Position numbers and translations under genes: made by a program. A stretch of 64,000 bases of DNA from Puccinellia tenuiflora (taxonomy: Eukaryota; Streptophyta; Magnoliopsida; Poales; Poaceae). The notes below the pieces were generated by a model. That model was not told where the DNA came from, made no database searches, and worked only from the letters and a program-made list of their open reading frames with translations. This document shows, in pieces, positions 12,414 through 24,761 of the stretch. How positions within the stretch are numbered: position 1 is the first letter of the stretch; every line of letters begins with the position of its first letter. The stretch is from assembly GCA_012064385.1 (NCBI GenBank), contig QRDG01001872.1:62001-126000 (forward strand), read 5' to 3'.

Positions 12414-13349
12414 CTATTTCGAGTTACATATATTAGCAACTGAACCAGTATCAAATACCCAGGTGCTACTACGATCACTTGTTAAATACACATCAATAAC
12501 ATGTATATCATATATACCTTGTTTGACGGTGCCAGCCTTATTATCTGCCAGATACTTGTGGCAGTTCCGCTTCCAGTGTCCAGTTCCCTTGCAGTAGAAG
12601 CACTCAGTATCAGACTTAGGGCCCTTCCTTGACTTCTTCGCAGGCATGGCAGCTCGCTTGCCACCCTTCTTGAAGTTGTCTCTCTTGCCCTTTTTCTTGA
12701 AACTAGTGGTCTTGTTGACCATCAACAGTTGATGCTCCTTCTTGATTTCCACTTCTGCGGTGTTTAACAATGCGAAGAGCTCAAGAAGAGTTTTCTCCAT
12801 TCCTTGCATATTATAGTTCATCACAAAGCTCTTGTAGCTAGGTGGAAGTGACTGGAGAACACGGTCAATCCCCAATTCATTGGGAATGTGCACACCCAGC
12901 TGCGCCAGACGATCACCGTACCCAGACATCTTGAGCACGTGTTCACTGACAGAGCTGTTCTCCTCCATCATACAGCTAAAGAACTTGGAGGAGGCCTCAT
13001 ACCTCTCCACCTTGGCTTGAGTCTGAAACATTGCTTTCAGATCATTGATCATCTGATGAACGCCATGGTGCTCAAAACGCTTTTGGAGCTTTGGTCCTAA
13101 GCCATACAACAGACCGCACTTAACTATCTCGTGGTCCTCAGAACGGGCTGCATAGATGTTCCTAACATCTTCAGCCGCATCAGCTGCAGGGGCGTCACCC
13201 AGTGGTGCATCTAGGACATACAGTTTCTTGGCAGCAGTGAGGATAATCTTCAGATTCATAAACCAATCTGAGAAATTGCTTCCATCGTCTTTCAGCTTGT
13301 CTTTCTCTAGGAACGCGTTAAAATTCATGGTGGTGTTGGGACGGGCCAT
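12414..13349 (-). pseudogene. gag and protease start, Copia polyprotein
   Basis: 311 codons. The start MARPNTTMNFNAF is the usual gag start of this group. A capsid region is followed by a basic stretch and one CCHC zinc knuckle (CFYCKGTGHWKRNCHKYL, about residues 251-268) that binds RNA. The protease begins at about residue 290 with the active-site motif WVFDTGSVANICNS. A TAG after NICNSK stops the frame 22 bases before the next piece. This is the best preserved part and could still give a capsid-like protein, though no expression evidence exists here. Confidence 0.92.
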
Positions 13350-14580
13350 TGATCTACAACATTATTTGCAAAAAGGTGTTAAGACTTGGTTCATGATATT
13401 TTGTTCGTGTTAATCTAAATTACTTATACGAACTCCCACTAAATTCAATATCTCTCTGATTTGTTTAGTGATACACGACCCAAATCCACCAACACCAAAA
13501 CCGATCATCACGTGAGATGGTGTGGCTTCAGAGGTGAACATCTCCATGTTGATCATATCATCCATATGACTCGTGTTTAGCCTTTCAGCTCTTGTGTTCC
13601 GAGGCCATGTCTGTACATGCTAGGCTCGTCAAGGAAACCGTAGTATTTCCGCATGTGTAACTGGCTTACACCCGTTGTATGTGAACGTAGAATCTATCAC
13701 ACCCGATCATCACATGGTGCTTCAAAACGACGAACTTTGGCAACGGTGCATACTAGGGGAGAACACTTCTTGCTATTAACGTGAGAGATCACCTTATCAT
13801 GCTACCATCGCGATCGCATCTAAGCAAAACATAAGGTGCATAAAAGGATTAACATCACATGCAATTCAGTATTGTGACATGGTATAGCCTTTTCTTGTGC
13901 CTTTGATCTCCATCTCCAAAGCACCGGCATGATCTCCATCATCACCAGCTCATGCGCCATCACCATGGTTGTCTCCACCAACTATTGCAACTACTACTAT
14001 AAGCTACATTTAGCAAATAAAGTAAAGAAATTACATGGTGTTTAAAGTGACACGCAGGTCATACAATAAATAAGAGACAACCATAAGGCTCCTGCCGGTT
14101 GTCGTACTCATCGACATGCAAGTCGTGAAAATTACAAAACATGATCATTGCATACATCACATAATCACATCTTGGGCCATACCACATCACAAACCCTCTG
14201 CAAAAACAAGTTAGACGTCCTCTACTTTGTTTATGCAATTTTTACGTGGCTTCTAATGGGTCAAGAGATAGAACCGTTCTATTCTACGCAAAGCCACAAC
14301 GGTGATATAATAGTCACATATTTTATATCCTTTTGAAAGGCCTTCCATTGACAAATGCATCTCACTATAGCAAGAGAAACAGACACCCGCCAGCCACTTA
14401 TGCAATACAAGTTGCATGTCAATCGTGGAACCGGTCTCTTGTGCGTGGATGAGTAAAGTTGGTCTAGGCCGCTTCAATCCCACCATACCGTCGAGATACA
14501 AAGTGCACGCGGGAAGGTAGCAACATAAAATATGAATGCCCACAACACTTGTGTCTAATCGCACTAACATCTACGAATAG
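13350..14580 (-). other. untranslated leader of the Angela-type element
   Basis: This is the non-coding stretch between primer site and gag start on the minus strand. BARE-type elements have a long leader here with RNA dimerisation and packaging signals. I see no open frame of note and no further insertion. Confidence 0.7.
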
Positions 14581-14598
14581 ATCTAGGCTCTGATACCA
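14581..14598 (-). other. primer-binding site, initiator Met tRNA
   Basis: The minus strand reads TGGTATCAGAGCCTAGAT one base after the 5' LTR. TGGTATCAGAGC is the classic complement of the plant initiator-Met tRNA 3' end used by Copia elements. Confidence 0.92.
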
Positions 14599-14599
14599 C

Positions 14600-16291
14600 T
14601 GAAAGGTCACAACATGGAAAACACAAATTTTTCCTACGCAAACAAGACGGAATAAACCCAACACAAGATCTGATCTACGATATGTTGGTAGCAAGAAGGA
14701 GATCGAATCTCACCCTCGAAGAAAACCGCAAGCGTTTTGTCGAGGCAGGGGTTGGCTAGTCGATCCCTGCAACTAGACTCGTCTAGTCGCGAGGAGATGT
14801 ATTATCCAAGCGTCGCACGAGCAACACCTCCGAGAGATCCACATGTACAGTTCGATGAAAACTCCACGTTCTTGATCCCGCAAGAGTTGGTGGAGAGGCT
14901 CGCGAGATCAATAGCACGACGACGGTGGCGTGGTGTGTATGGTGGAGACCCGACAGGGCTTCGCCAAGCGGCTGCGGAGGAGGAGGAGGTGGAGGTGGTG
15001 CGGCTAGGGTTGAAGGGGGGGGCGGCGGCTTGGGGGGAGCCAAAGGGTGCGGCACCCCTCCCCTTGCCCCTCCTTATATAGGAGACAGGGGGTGCGCCCC
15101 AAGCCCTCCTAGGGCCAGCGGCTGGGGTGCCTTGGCCCCCAAGCCTGCACCCTAGGGTTAGGGTTGGCCGGCCCCCCTTCATGGGCTCCTTTGGCCCGCA
15201 TGGGCCATGATGCCCTAGGTGGTGTGGCTGGCCTTTTAGGCCAGTCCACCACTTCTTCATCCCATGTGGGCCCCATACTCCTATGGGCCCCACTTCTAGA
15301 CTCTTCTAGAACCTTCTAGAATATTCCAGTACTTTACCGATAAATTTCCGAACCATTTTGATACCTCCGGAAACCACTTTCCTCATATGAATCTTAATTT
15401 CCGGACCACTCCGAAACTCCTCATGACGTCCGGGATCCTATCCGGGACTCCGAATCAATATTCTTTCTCACATCATTTATCTCGAACCCTAACTACATCG
15501 AACATTAAGTGTGTGACTCTGCGGGTTCGTGAATATGTCATATTAATAGCGGGACCGGGATGCCCATATTAATTCCTACATATTCGACGAAGTACTTTAC
15601 CAGTCGAACCACAATGTCTGGGATTCAATTAATCCTTATACGATTCCTTTTGTTTCACAATATATTACTTGTCTGAGATTCAATCCACCGATATCTCCAT
15701 ATCTGATTAATCCCGTTCCCGACAAGTTCTCTTTACTCGTTCCCATAGAATAGGATCCCTTATGACTAGCCACTTAGTCATATGCTTGCAAGCGATTGGA
15801 TGCTATACTACCGAGAGGGCCCAGAGATATCTATCCAACTGCTGGACGAACAAATCCCAGTCTTGATACATGCAACCCAACAACCTACCATCGGAGAACC
15901 TGAAAGCCACCTTTATAATCACCCAGTTACGAAGTGACGTTTGATGTCCACAGAGCACTCCTCCGTTAAGCGGGAGTAACATAATCTCATGGTCTAAGGA
16001 AACTATATTTGACATCTATTTAAATTGAGTCTTGTCCATCATAACATCTCCCATGATACAAACTTCGTTTATCAAGCGATTCATAAATCCATGGTTAGGA
16101 AACTTCTAACCATCACTTGATCAAACGAACTAGTCACAAGAGGAAAGACTAGGGACACATTTCCGTTTATAATCCACACATGTATTTGTTTCCGCTTAAT
16201 ACAATTCTAGCATGGATATAAACATTTATCATGAACGGGAAATATGATAATTAATAATCTTTATTATTGCCTCTTGGGCATATTCCCAACA
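14600..16291 (-). repeat. 5' LTR of the Angela-type element
   Basis: 1692 bp. The plus strand starts TGAAAGGTCACAAC and ends ..ATTCCCAACA. It is collinear with 7671-9343 and carries a segment near 16190-16215 (CCGCTTAATACAATTCTAGC) that the other LTR lacks. TATATAGGAG at about 15075 (minus CTCCTATATAAG) is a plausible promoter. Confidence 0.93.
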
Positions 16292-17191
16292 GTCTTACGA
16301 TCTTGTGAGCTGCCTAACATGATCAAGATCGATTATTGTAATGCTATGTGATCTGTTTGCTGGGATCCGATGGATTATGAAGTTATGTTCAGTTATGTTC
16401 TTGCATCCTCTCCGATGTGCGTAGTTACTTTGGCCAAGTGATTGTGTGTATCTCCAAGAGAGGGTATTTATGCTGGATAGTGGGTTCATGCCCCCTTTTG
16501 TTCCTGGGCACAAGTGACAGAAACATCTAAGGACGAGGGTGTGCTATTGCTACTAAAGGTAAAAAAGCGGTGTTAATGTCTCTTTTGATATTAGTATTGC
16601 TTACTTCATGCACTTTACTTAATGCAAATGTCTGTTGCTTGCAACTTAATACCGTTGGGTGACAGGCTGGATAGCGATCCCACGGTGGACTTTTTAGACA
16701 AAGACGCAGTTGGACTCAATGGTCTTTGTTCCTTGTCACGATGCCTCCATAAATATTATCATGTTCTTTTTGTCATAGCTAAATTGGGTTTGTGTCATGA
16801 TCTTGTTAATTGCCTAGCTGTAATTCGTTCACCAATCACATGCATATTTTATTTACCTGAGAGACTCCACTAGTGAACCCATGGCCCCCGGTCCATCTTT
16901 TTACATTGTTTACAACCTCGTTTACTCACTTTTCATCATCATTACTCCTCTGGTCACTTTGCATTATTTCATCTATTTCATCATACAATTAACTGCTTTG
17001 TTTTCTGCGAGACCGGAAAGATTGACAACCTTTCCGCCATTGGGGGCGAAGTATTTGGTTGAGTGTGTGCAGGTCCACGTCTATTGAAGGTTAAGCGCCA
17101 GAGATCTTCAACATTCACCTTGTTGTTGATTTCAAAATCCTACTGGTCCGATAAACCTCGGTTCATTAAACGAGGGAAAACTACTACTAGC

Positions 17192-20100
17192 TGTAGCGCC
17201 CCGACCCCAGAACTATACAGTGAAGCGTTGTGCAACCGGTCATGCTACATAATCGAAGGTTACTGGGTTTACCAATCCCAGGCCAAAACCTTTGGCAGGT
17301 GTGCCTGGAATGCATCATCGGCACACAACACCTCGATCATGACATAAGCTCAGACATCGCTACCATGTATAATTAAGAGACCGAGACTTGTGGAACAACT
17401 GGCACATCATAGACTCTACGACACAAAGAAATCATAGAGCAACTCATATAATTGAGAAAGATACAAATGACACATCGGAGGTCACAGACCCATCATTACA
17501 CAAGCGGAAGCAAATATAGTTGTCTAAACAACAAGATCCAAATTATGGCCTAAGAGGCCTACACATAACATAACCCATGCCAGCTTGTTCCGCCGTCCCA
17601 AGCTGCCACCTGGGAACCCCAGACTACTCGTTGATGTCAACGTAGAACCCACCTTCCAGTTCGGTGACGTCCTCTTCTGAAACAAGTAATAATGAACAAA
17701 AGCAAGGCTGAGTACGACATACTCGCAAGAATTAGTAGGGCGATATAGGCCCGATGCTGACGGAGGTTTTAAAGCTGTATAAGTAGTTGTTTTTGCTGAA
17801 AGCTAGTTTTTATCCTTCCGAAGACTAAGACTCATGGCGTCGACTACTCAGAAGGTTTTCATAAGGGGATAAGATATTAAACTTTTCTTCTTCGGTTCCC
17901 ATGGAACCTACAGTAATAAGAATCACCACTTATCTCCACCAAGGCACTCCCTCGAATCACCCTCAAGGAAATGAACCCTTTATCACACGTTGATTATGCA
18001 ACCTCTAGCTGCCATTTAATTAAGGTTCAGGTTTTCTATGATCTTATCGTCTATTCCCAAGTTGTCCATAACCGTGGACACGGCTTTTCGAAAAGATTAA
18101 ACCCTGCAGGGGTGTACTGTTTTTACCATTGGTACCGTCCGACCCCTTGCCTGATCATTTAGCTCTCTTCCGGGGAAAGCCGGAAGGGCGGGCGCGGTTA
18201 AACCTTTACAAAGCATGAGACTATCCAAGGGTCATCGTGACGACAGGACAAGTTCAGCGCCTATTTCAACACCCTGCCCCATCGCCACTCCTATCAACAC
18301 CACCATCATCATCATCGTCATCATCCACCTGCAACTCACACGCAAATGGAAATCGCAAACTAGAGGACCCTTGGATACGCCCGCACAAATTATTCGGTTA
18401 AAGGGGGTTCCATATGCTCCCACCGTTGGAAGCACGCTCGTCTTGGTTCAAGAGGTAAAGAACTCTCAGCCTAGGCGGCAAGAATGAGGCAAAACACCAT
18501 CTCCGATGGCAACTCATCCAAGCCTTGTTAAGCATTTTAATTAAGTATCACAACTTTCCACCTTGTCCGAACATTCCATCAATTCACAATTATGGAAAAT
18601 AATCCACGGATGACTAAGCATTCGACTAAGCATGGCTAAGCAAAGCTAAGCATATATACAACAGTTATATCTTTACTCAGGCCATCACATCAAGCCTATG
18701 GTTCATAGGAGGGGGAAACATGTATTGGTTTAGGGAAACATGCATTTCATAGGATACTCTAGTATTGACCAAAAGTTGACATTAGAATCGAATGCAATAT
18801 TATGGTGGATAAAATACTTGGGTAGGATGAGATATGCCAAGAAGGTTAGGTTAGCTCTTGCCTTAGTTGGCAATGCACAGAAAAGAGAGCTTCTAGAAAG
18901 CAGGTGATTGTCTTGTCGATCCATACTCCAGTGTCGTCCATCGGTGTCGTCGATCTTCACATCGGACTCGTCTCGATCTCGAATCGCGTTCTATCGAGAG
19001 GAAGACAAAACACTGGAAAGAACAGAACAATCAACACATATAGAAGTGCAATGCACAAACACATGATGACATGACAAGTTAATGCATTGGAGAGGTATTG
19101 ATCTGTCCCACAAATTAATTGGGATCCCGAATATAATCATAATAATTAATCGCGATAAACCACATAATTGAACTTAATGCTTTTAAGTTATTCTAAAAAG
19201 ACCAGTACTAAAATAAGATGACAACATGCATGGAGATGATATTATTAGTTAGTTATTGTCGGGCTGGTCGTTTTGATACTTCGTTTGCATTTTTCCGATT
19301 AACGATGAATAAATTGCGAATTAAACGGTTGATCAATTTAATTCATTTTAACCAAATCGAAATGACATCAAAGGAGAAGTTGTTGTCATGCTGTGAACTT
19401 AACATAGACAAATAGCATTTGAGTTGATGATCACATTGATATATCATTTGCAATTGTTGGAATATTTATCAAGTTAGGATATTTACCAAATCGAAATTTG
19501 CAATCATTGATATTTATCAAGTTAGGATATTTCCAATTATTGATTTAAATCTGCCATTTTACTTAATTTTAATAAACAACACCAAAATTAAATCTACAAC
19601 TCTCACAAATGACATAAGGTTGTAGTTCATTGTTCACTGAACATTTTGGGCTATTAAACACAATTTTTGAGTAAACAAAACTCAAGTTATGGATTTTCCA
19701 AAATTGCTATTAATTCTGCCATTTTAGTAAATTTAAATAAACAGCTGTAAAAACTATTTAGTTGAACATACAAATGTTGCCAAACAGATAGATATGGTTT
19801 CTATGAACATTTTGACATATCATTTGTAATTTTCTGAGTTATAAAACAAAAGATATTGAATTTACAAATTTATATCAAAATCTGCCATTTTAGTTATTTC
19901 ATTTTAACAGCAATTAAGAAAACTCATTTTAACATGTAAAATAGAACTAACATTTAGATGTTGTTTTCCTGAACATTTTGAGATCTTATTTGCAATTTTT
20001 GGATCAATATTCAAATTGTTATGAATTTCCCAAATAGCAATTTAAATCTGCCCTTTTTATATTTAACAATTAAAGGCAAATTAATTTAACCAATTAATTC

Positions 20101-21748
20101 AAATAAGGGCACTAACATGTAGAGTTTATTTAGCTGAGCATTTCAAGCATTTTTCTGAAATATAAAACTCTAGATATTAATTTTCCAAAATTTGAATAAC
20201 TAATAGGTGATTTTGCATTTCACATTTAAATTCAAACTTTACCATTCAATTGCATGTATGAGTGACATATTTGAATAGGTAGTGAAATTATAAACTTTTG
20301 GGTAGGTCATTTACATTTTTCTGAGTTACCAAAATAAAGATATTGCATTTACAATCTCTCTGTTAAATCCGAAAAAACAAAAACAGATGAACTAGTGAGG
20401 TCAGGATGATGTCAGCAGGGGTGCGGCTCGGTTGAGCACCGATTCGTCAATTTGGCGCAAAATTGGACGAACCCGAGAGGGGCATTCGGTAGAGGAGATC
20501 GAGGGGAGTAGGAGGGGCGGAGGCTCGGACCATATGGTCGCCGGAGTGGCCGGCGGCGACCATCGGAGCGGCGGTGGTTGGCGGAGCACGGCGGGAGCGC
20601 AGCACAGGGGGTAAGGGGAAGGGAGGAGAGGATGGGGTGGATCGCCGGCTCACCACGGTGACGAATTCATGCTCGGGGAAGGCGGAGGAGGACCGTAGTG
20701 GCGGCGATGGTGCTTGGCGCGGCGGCCGGAGGCGGGGAAGGAACGGCTCGGCGCAGGCGAATTGCGGCTTCCCGGGCCAATTCCTGCGGCGGGGAGGTGC
20801 AGCTCGGCGAGGCGGTGGCGACGACGGCTTCTGCTGGCTCCGGGACGGCCGGAGTTGACGGGGAGGTGCGGCGGCCGGCGGCGGGCAGGAGCTGCTAGGG
20901 TTTCACGGGTTAGGGTTCCAGGGGGAAGGAGCAAGGGAGAGAGGAGAGAGCAAGGGCAGCACGTCGTGCTCCTTATCGACGCAGGGGGGCCAGGATGCGG
21001 GGGCGCAGGTGATCTACATGGCGGCATGGTGGCCCTGGCGCCATGCCGTGCGTGCTAGCTACAGGGAGAAGAAAGGGAAGTTTTCCGAAACCCCCCAGAC
21101 AAAAATTTAAAGTTATTGCAAACTGGTCCAACAACACTTTAGGGATTTTACTTGAGCCACTTAACATTTTTCTAAAATTATGAAAATATTCATGTAAGCT
21201 CTCCATGTTATTTAGAATCTACACAAAAATTGGTTCTGCAAAATAAAAAGTTTTGCATCACTTTTGGTCATAGTGTTTAAATATGGCAATTTGATAAACC
21301 CAAAAATTTATTGACTTGGAATACTTAAACAATTCCATAAATTTATGAAAATATTTAGGGAGGCTCCTAATATTATAATGAAGCTCCCATAATTTTAATT
21401 TTGAATTTTGAGAAGTTGAGCTTGGAGTCAAAATTCACCATTTGTTTAAACCAATTTGAATTCCAAATATTTATTACTTTGCTTAACAAGCCATTGTCTT
21501 TGACAAAGATTTAAACAAATATATTCTTGGAACTTCCTGGACAATTTGGAAATTTCAGAATAATTTGGTTTGCTAAGTTGAGCAAATGCATTTGGGTTGG
21601 AAATTTGGGAAGGGATTGCTCCCTTTTAATGTTTTCCATTGTTGGCAATATTTCATTTAGCAATTGAAATATGTATGCCATGATGCAATGCAAAGCAAAA
21701 AGTGAAAATTTGGCCCATATTTTAAGGTACCAAATCTGGGCTGTTACA
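17192..21748 (+). mobile_element. large solo LTR, about 4.6 kb
   Basis: It starts TGTAGCGCCCCGACCCC and ends ..AAATCTGGGCTGTTACA. CTAGC flanks it at 17187-17191 and 21749-21753, and the LTR of element A is continuous once it is removed. The length (4557 bp) and lack of coding capacity recall the very long LTRs of LARD-type elements described in Triticeae (Sukkula-like); the family name is a guess. It contains a GC-rich block (about 20400-21060) and an AT-rich periodic block (about 19440-20340). Confidence 0.75.
19440..20340. repeat. diverged tandem repeats, 166-bp period
   Basis: AT-rich sequence in which a landmark (AATCTGCCATTTTA and variants) recurs at 19551, 19716, 19882 and 20048, spacings 165, 166 and 166. 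Other shared words at each step include GAACATTTTG and ATTTTCCAAAAT. The units are clearly diverged, so the array is old. It lies inside the large solo LTR. Confidence 0.65.
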
Positions 21749-21817
21749 CTAGCTACATCCACGCCTTCGCTTGGGGCACTACCCAACTATTTCAATATCC
21801 GCAATCAAGCATTTTTC

Positions 21818-21835
21818 TGGTGCCGTTGCCGGCGA
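21818..21835 (+). other. primer-binding site of element A, Asp tRNA type
   Basis: TGGTGCCGTTGCCGGCGA differs in two positions from TGGCGCCGTTGCCGGGGA, the complement of the plant tRNA-Asp(GUC) 3' end. It lies 10 bases after the LTR end. The mismatches are consistent with decay. Confidence 0.75.
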
Positions 21836-21999
21836 ATTTGGAGCTGCAGCAAGGGGAGTCTCATACCCTCAATCTCTTTACTTTCTTTTTGTCTTGCTTG
21901 ATTTATTTCTCGTTTAGTTTATTTTCCTGTTTCAAAATTTTAAAACCCAAAAAAATTAGTGTAGTCTTTAATTCTGTCTTGTTATTTTATCTTATCATT

Positions 22000-23055
22000 C
22001 TGTCTTCTACTGAAAATACTAAGTTGTGTGACTTTACTAGCACTAATAACAATGATTTCATATGCTCTCCAATTGCTCCACCCGCTACTAAAGCGGAATT
22101 TTATGAAATTAAACCTGCCTTGCTAAATCTTGTTATGAAAGAGCAATTTTCTTGTGCTGGTACTGATGATGCCGCCTCTCATTTAAATAACTTTGTTGAG
22201 TTATGTGATATGCAAAATTATAAAGAGGTAGAAGGTGACATCATAAAACTGAAGCTTTTCCCTTTCTCTATGAGAGGGAGAGCAAAAGAATGGTTATTGT
22301 CTTTGCCTAAAAATAGCATTGATTCTTGGGTTAAATGCAAAGATGCTTTTATTAGAAAATATTATCCACCAGCTAAAATCATACAATTAAGGAGTAACAT
22401 TATGAACTTTAGACAATTTGATAATGAACATGTTGCTCAAGCTTGGGAGAGAATGAAATCTATGGTTAAGAATTGTCCCACGCATGGATTAACTATGTGG
22501 ATGGTTATCCAAACTTTTTATGCAGGATTGAATTTTTCTTCAAGGAACCTTTTGGACTCGGCCGCGGGAGGCACCTTCATGTACACCACATTAGGTGCAG
22601 CAACTAAACTTTTGGATGAGATGATGACAAATTATTCACAATGGCATACCGAACGAGCTCCAAGTGGTAAGAAGGTAAATTTTGTCGAGCAAATCTCCTC
22701 TTTGAGTGATAAGGTTGATATGATTATGTCTATGCTTGCTACCAATCAGTCCCATGTTGATCCTAATAATGTCCCACTTGCTCCATTAATTTCCCAAGAA
22801 AAGGATCAAGTTGATGTTAATTTTCTTAATAGAAACAACTTCAACAATAATGCTTATCGTAATAATTTTGGTAGTAACAACTATAAGCCTTATCCTCCCA
22901 ATAATGGCAACTCATATGGTAATTCCTTGAGTAATTCTTATAAATCTAGTAAGAATTTGTTCTCTAATCTTGAAAATATTTTAAAGGAATTTATCACTTT
23001 GCAAAAAGCGTTTAACAAAACTGTTGAAGAGAAGTTGGAAAAACTGGAAGTCTAG
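22000..23055 (+). pseudogene. gag of element A, start codon lost
   Basis: It encodes a plant Gypsy gag with the Retrotrans_gag fold: FVELCDMQNYKEVEGDIIKL, LFPFSMRGRAKEWLLSLP, FIRKYYPPAKI and FRQFDNEHVAQAWERMKSM. An Asn-rich C-terminal stretch (NRNNFNNNAYRNNFGSNN) and a coiled-coil-like end follow; no zinc knuckle is seen. The reading frame is open upstream to 21820 only by chance. In the relative in element B the protein starts ATG-Ser-Thr-Thr-Glu; here the matching codon at 22000-22002 is CTG. The frame ends TAG at 23055 and coding similarity resumes in another frame at 23094. It is assigned to an Athila/Tat-like non-autonomous group by general resemblance. Confidence 0.8.
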
Positions 23056-23093
23056 TCTCTAAAGTAGACGTTCTTGCTCATGATGTTGAAATT

Positions 23094-23315
23094 TTGAAAA
23101 TTAGAACCACTCCAAATCAAGACAAACAAACTGAATCTTTAAATTCTATCTCTCTTCAAATTAATGAAAATGAAAGGATGATGACTCTCTTGAAAGCTAG
23201 GTGGGCTAGAGAGGAAGAAGAAGCTAAAACTGCTGAAATGAATAGGAAAACTATTAAAGTTTATACTATCCAAACCACTAAAGAGGATCCTCCTAGTTTA
23301 TTTAAAGATGATTAA
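23094..23315 (+). pseudogene. gag-protease linker, coiled coil, element A
   Basis: A 73-codon piece rich in Glu, Lys and Met (ENERMMTLLKARWAREEEEA) that continues the gag C-terminal helix in a shifted frame. It is followed by further out-of-frame coding remnants to 23500. It has no known enzymatic role. Confidence 0.55.
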
Positions 23316-23512
23316 ATTGATTTTGATAATTGCAATCTTACTGAAGTCATTAAGTTCCTATAAAAACTTGCTAAGACACCGGATGCCAGTAAAATAAATC
23401 TTGCCTTTACCAAACACATTACCGATGCTCTTATCAAGGCTAGGGAAAAAAACTAAAGCTTGAAACCTCTATCCCTAGGAAGTTAGAAGATGGTTGGGAA
23501 CCCACTATTAAG

Positions 23513-23953
23513 ATGAAAATAAATGACTTTGATTGCAATGCCTTGTGTGATCTTGATGCAAGTGTTTCTGTTATGCCTAAAAGTTTCTATAATATGCTTG
23601 ATTTAAATCCTTTGGAAGAATGCTATTTAAATGTTCATCTTGCTGATTCTTCTAAAAAGAAACCTTTGGGTAGAGTTGATGATGTCCTTATTGTTGTTAA
23701 TGATAATTATGTTCCCGTTGATTTTATTGTTATGGATACTGAGTGCAATGCTTGTTGTCCTATTATTTTGGGAAGACCGTTTTTGAGAACCGTTGGTGCT
23801 ATTATTGATATGAAAGAGGGAAATATAAGGTTTCAGTTCCCCCTTAAAAAAGGTATGGAACACTTCCCTAGAAAGAGAAAGAAGCTTCCTTTTGAATCAA
23901 TCATAAGGTCAAGCTATGCTCTTGATGTTGCAAAGGCCTCCGAAAAAACTTGA
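23513..23953 (+). pseudogene. retropepsin-like protease of element A, active site altered
   Basis: A 146-codon aspartic protease region of Gypsy type. The active-site loop reads CDLDASVSVMPKSFY where the family pattern is Asp-x-Gly-Ala-Ser and element D shows DLGSSVSVLS, so the central Gly is Asp here. The flap and second strand follow (VPVDFIVMDTECNACCPIIL, GRPFLRTVGAIIDMKEGNIR). It ends with a basic tail (MEHFPRKRKKLPF). No polymerase domain follows. The Gly to Asp change should abolish or impair cleavage. Confidence 0.8.
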
Positions 23954-24761
23954 TATTTGGCATTGCGCCTAGCTAAAAGGCGTTAAAGAAAAGCGCTTGT
24001 TGGGAGGCAACCCATCTTTTACTTTCAGTTTGTTTTTTTCTTTTCTTGAGTCATGAAGTTATTACCTCTGTAGCAACTTCATTGTATATTTTTCTTTTGG
24101 TTTTTTGTGCCAAGTTTAGCCTCTAATGCATTGAGAGTGCACGGTATTGTTTTGCTGTCCAAAAACAGATTCTGTGCGCCTGTTGCACGAAATTCCTAAA
24201 ATCGTCAGAATTTTATATTTTTCTGATAATTTTTTAAGGCAAGCCAGATGCTTTTATCTATCTTTCTTTAGTTTTAAGTTTTTTGATTTGAGCTGCAGAA
24301 GTGCCTCGAGAAATTCAATCTTTACAGACTGTCCAGTTTTGACAGATTCTGCCTTTATTTTGTATTCGCCTCTTTTACCATCGTTCAATGTGAAACTCTT
24401 GAGGTAGAGTGTCACATTGAGGTTTAGTAAATAGTAGCAAATACCCAATGAATCTTTTTTTCAATTTTTCCTAAGTTGAACACATGTGCATTTTAATTTA
24501 TGAGCACTAACCCTCTAATCAAATTATGAGAAGTTTTGTGTGAAGGGAGTTTTTAAGTTCCAAAGAAGAGGAATATGAAGAAATCAAGGATGGATCAGAG
24601 CTCAAGCTTGGGGATACCCCCGTGGCACCCCCTCTAAATATTAAGAACCATCAAGAGTCAAAACATGGGGATGCCCAAGGCACCCCCCTCATCTTCATCG
24701 ACTATCATAAGGTCGTCTTCGTTGAACTTCGTTTTTATCACTTTACATATTATGTGCTATG
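23954..24761 (+). other. 3' non-coding region of element A
   Basis: It begins with GGCGTTAAAGAAAAGCGCTT, shared with element B at 27056. It carries PPT-like motifs near 24608 (CTTGGGGATACCCCC) and 24666 (ATGGGGATGCCCAAGGC). It stops at the 5' LTR of element B. No gene is seen. Confidence 0.7.

Larger units (their letters stand above)
7671..16291 (-). mobile_element. Angela/BARE-1/WIS-type Copia retrotransposon, full length but degenerate
   Basis: It is 8621 bp long and flanked by GTCTT at 7666-7670 and 16292-16296. On the minus strand both LTRs begin TGTTGGGAATATGCCCAAGA, the terminus of the BARE-1/WIS-2/Angela group. The order 5' LTR, initiator-Met primer site, gag, protease, integrase, reverse transcriptase, RNase H, polypurine tract, 3' LTR is the Copia order. 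The polyprotein is broken by two in-frame TAG codons and at least two frameshifts, so it cannot move on its own. It is inserted in the LTR of element A. Confidence 0.95.
7043..21807 (+). repeat. 5' LTR of element A (three pieces)
   Basis: The pieces are 7043-7670, 16297-17191 and 21754-21807, about 1.58 kb together. They align in order with the uninterrupted LTR of element B (24762-26384). It ends ..CGCAATCA, 10 bases before the primer-binding site. Shared landmarks include the segments around 7590-7660, 16300-16520 and the zone leading to the end. Confidence 0.75.
7043..24761 (+). mobile_element. element A: non-autonomous Gypsy-type retroelement, 3' end lost
   Basis: The 5' LTR starts TGATACGTCTCAAACG at 7043 and is split by two later insertions (7671-16291 and 17192-21748). 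The primer site is at 21818, gag at 22000-23055, protease at 23513-23953, then a non-coding 3' region with PPT-like motifs (CTTGGGGATACCCCC). There is no reverse transcriptase, RNase H or integrase between protease and the 3' end, so it must have been mobilised in trans. Its 3' end stops abruptly at element B (24762). Confidence 0.75.
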
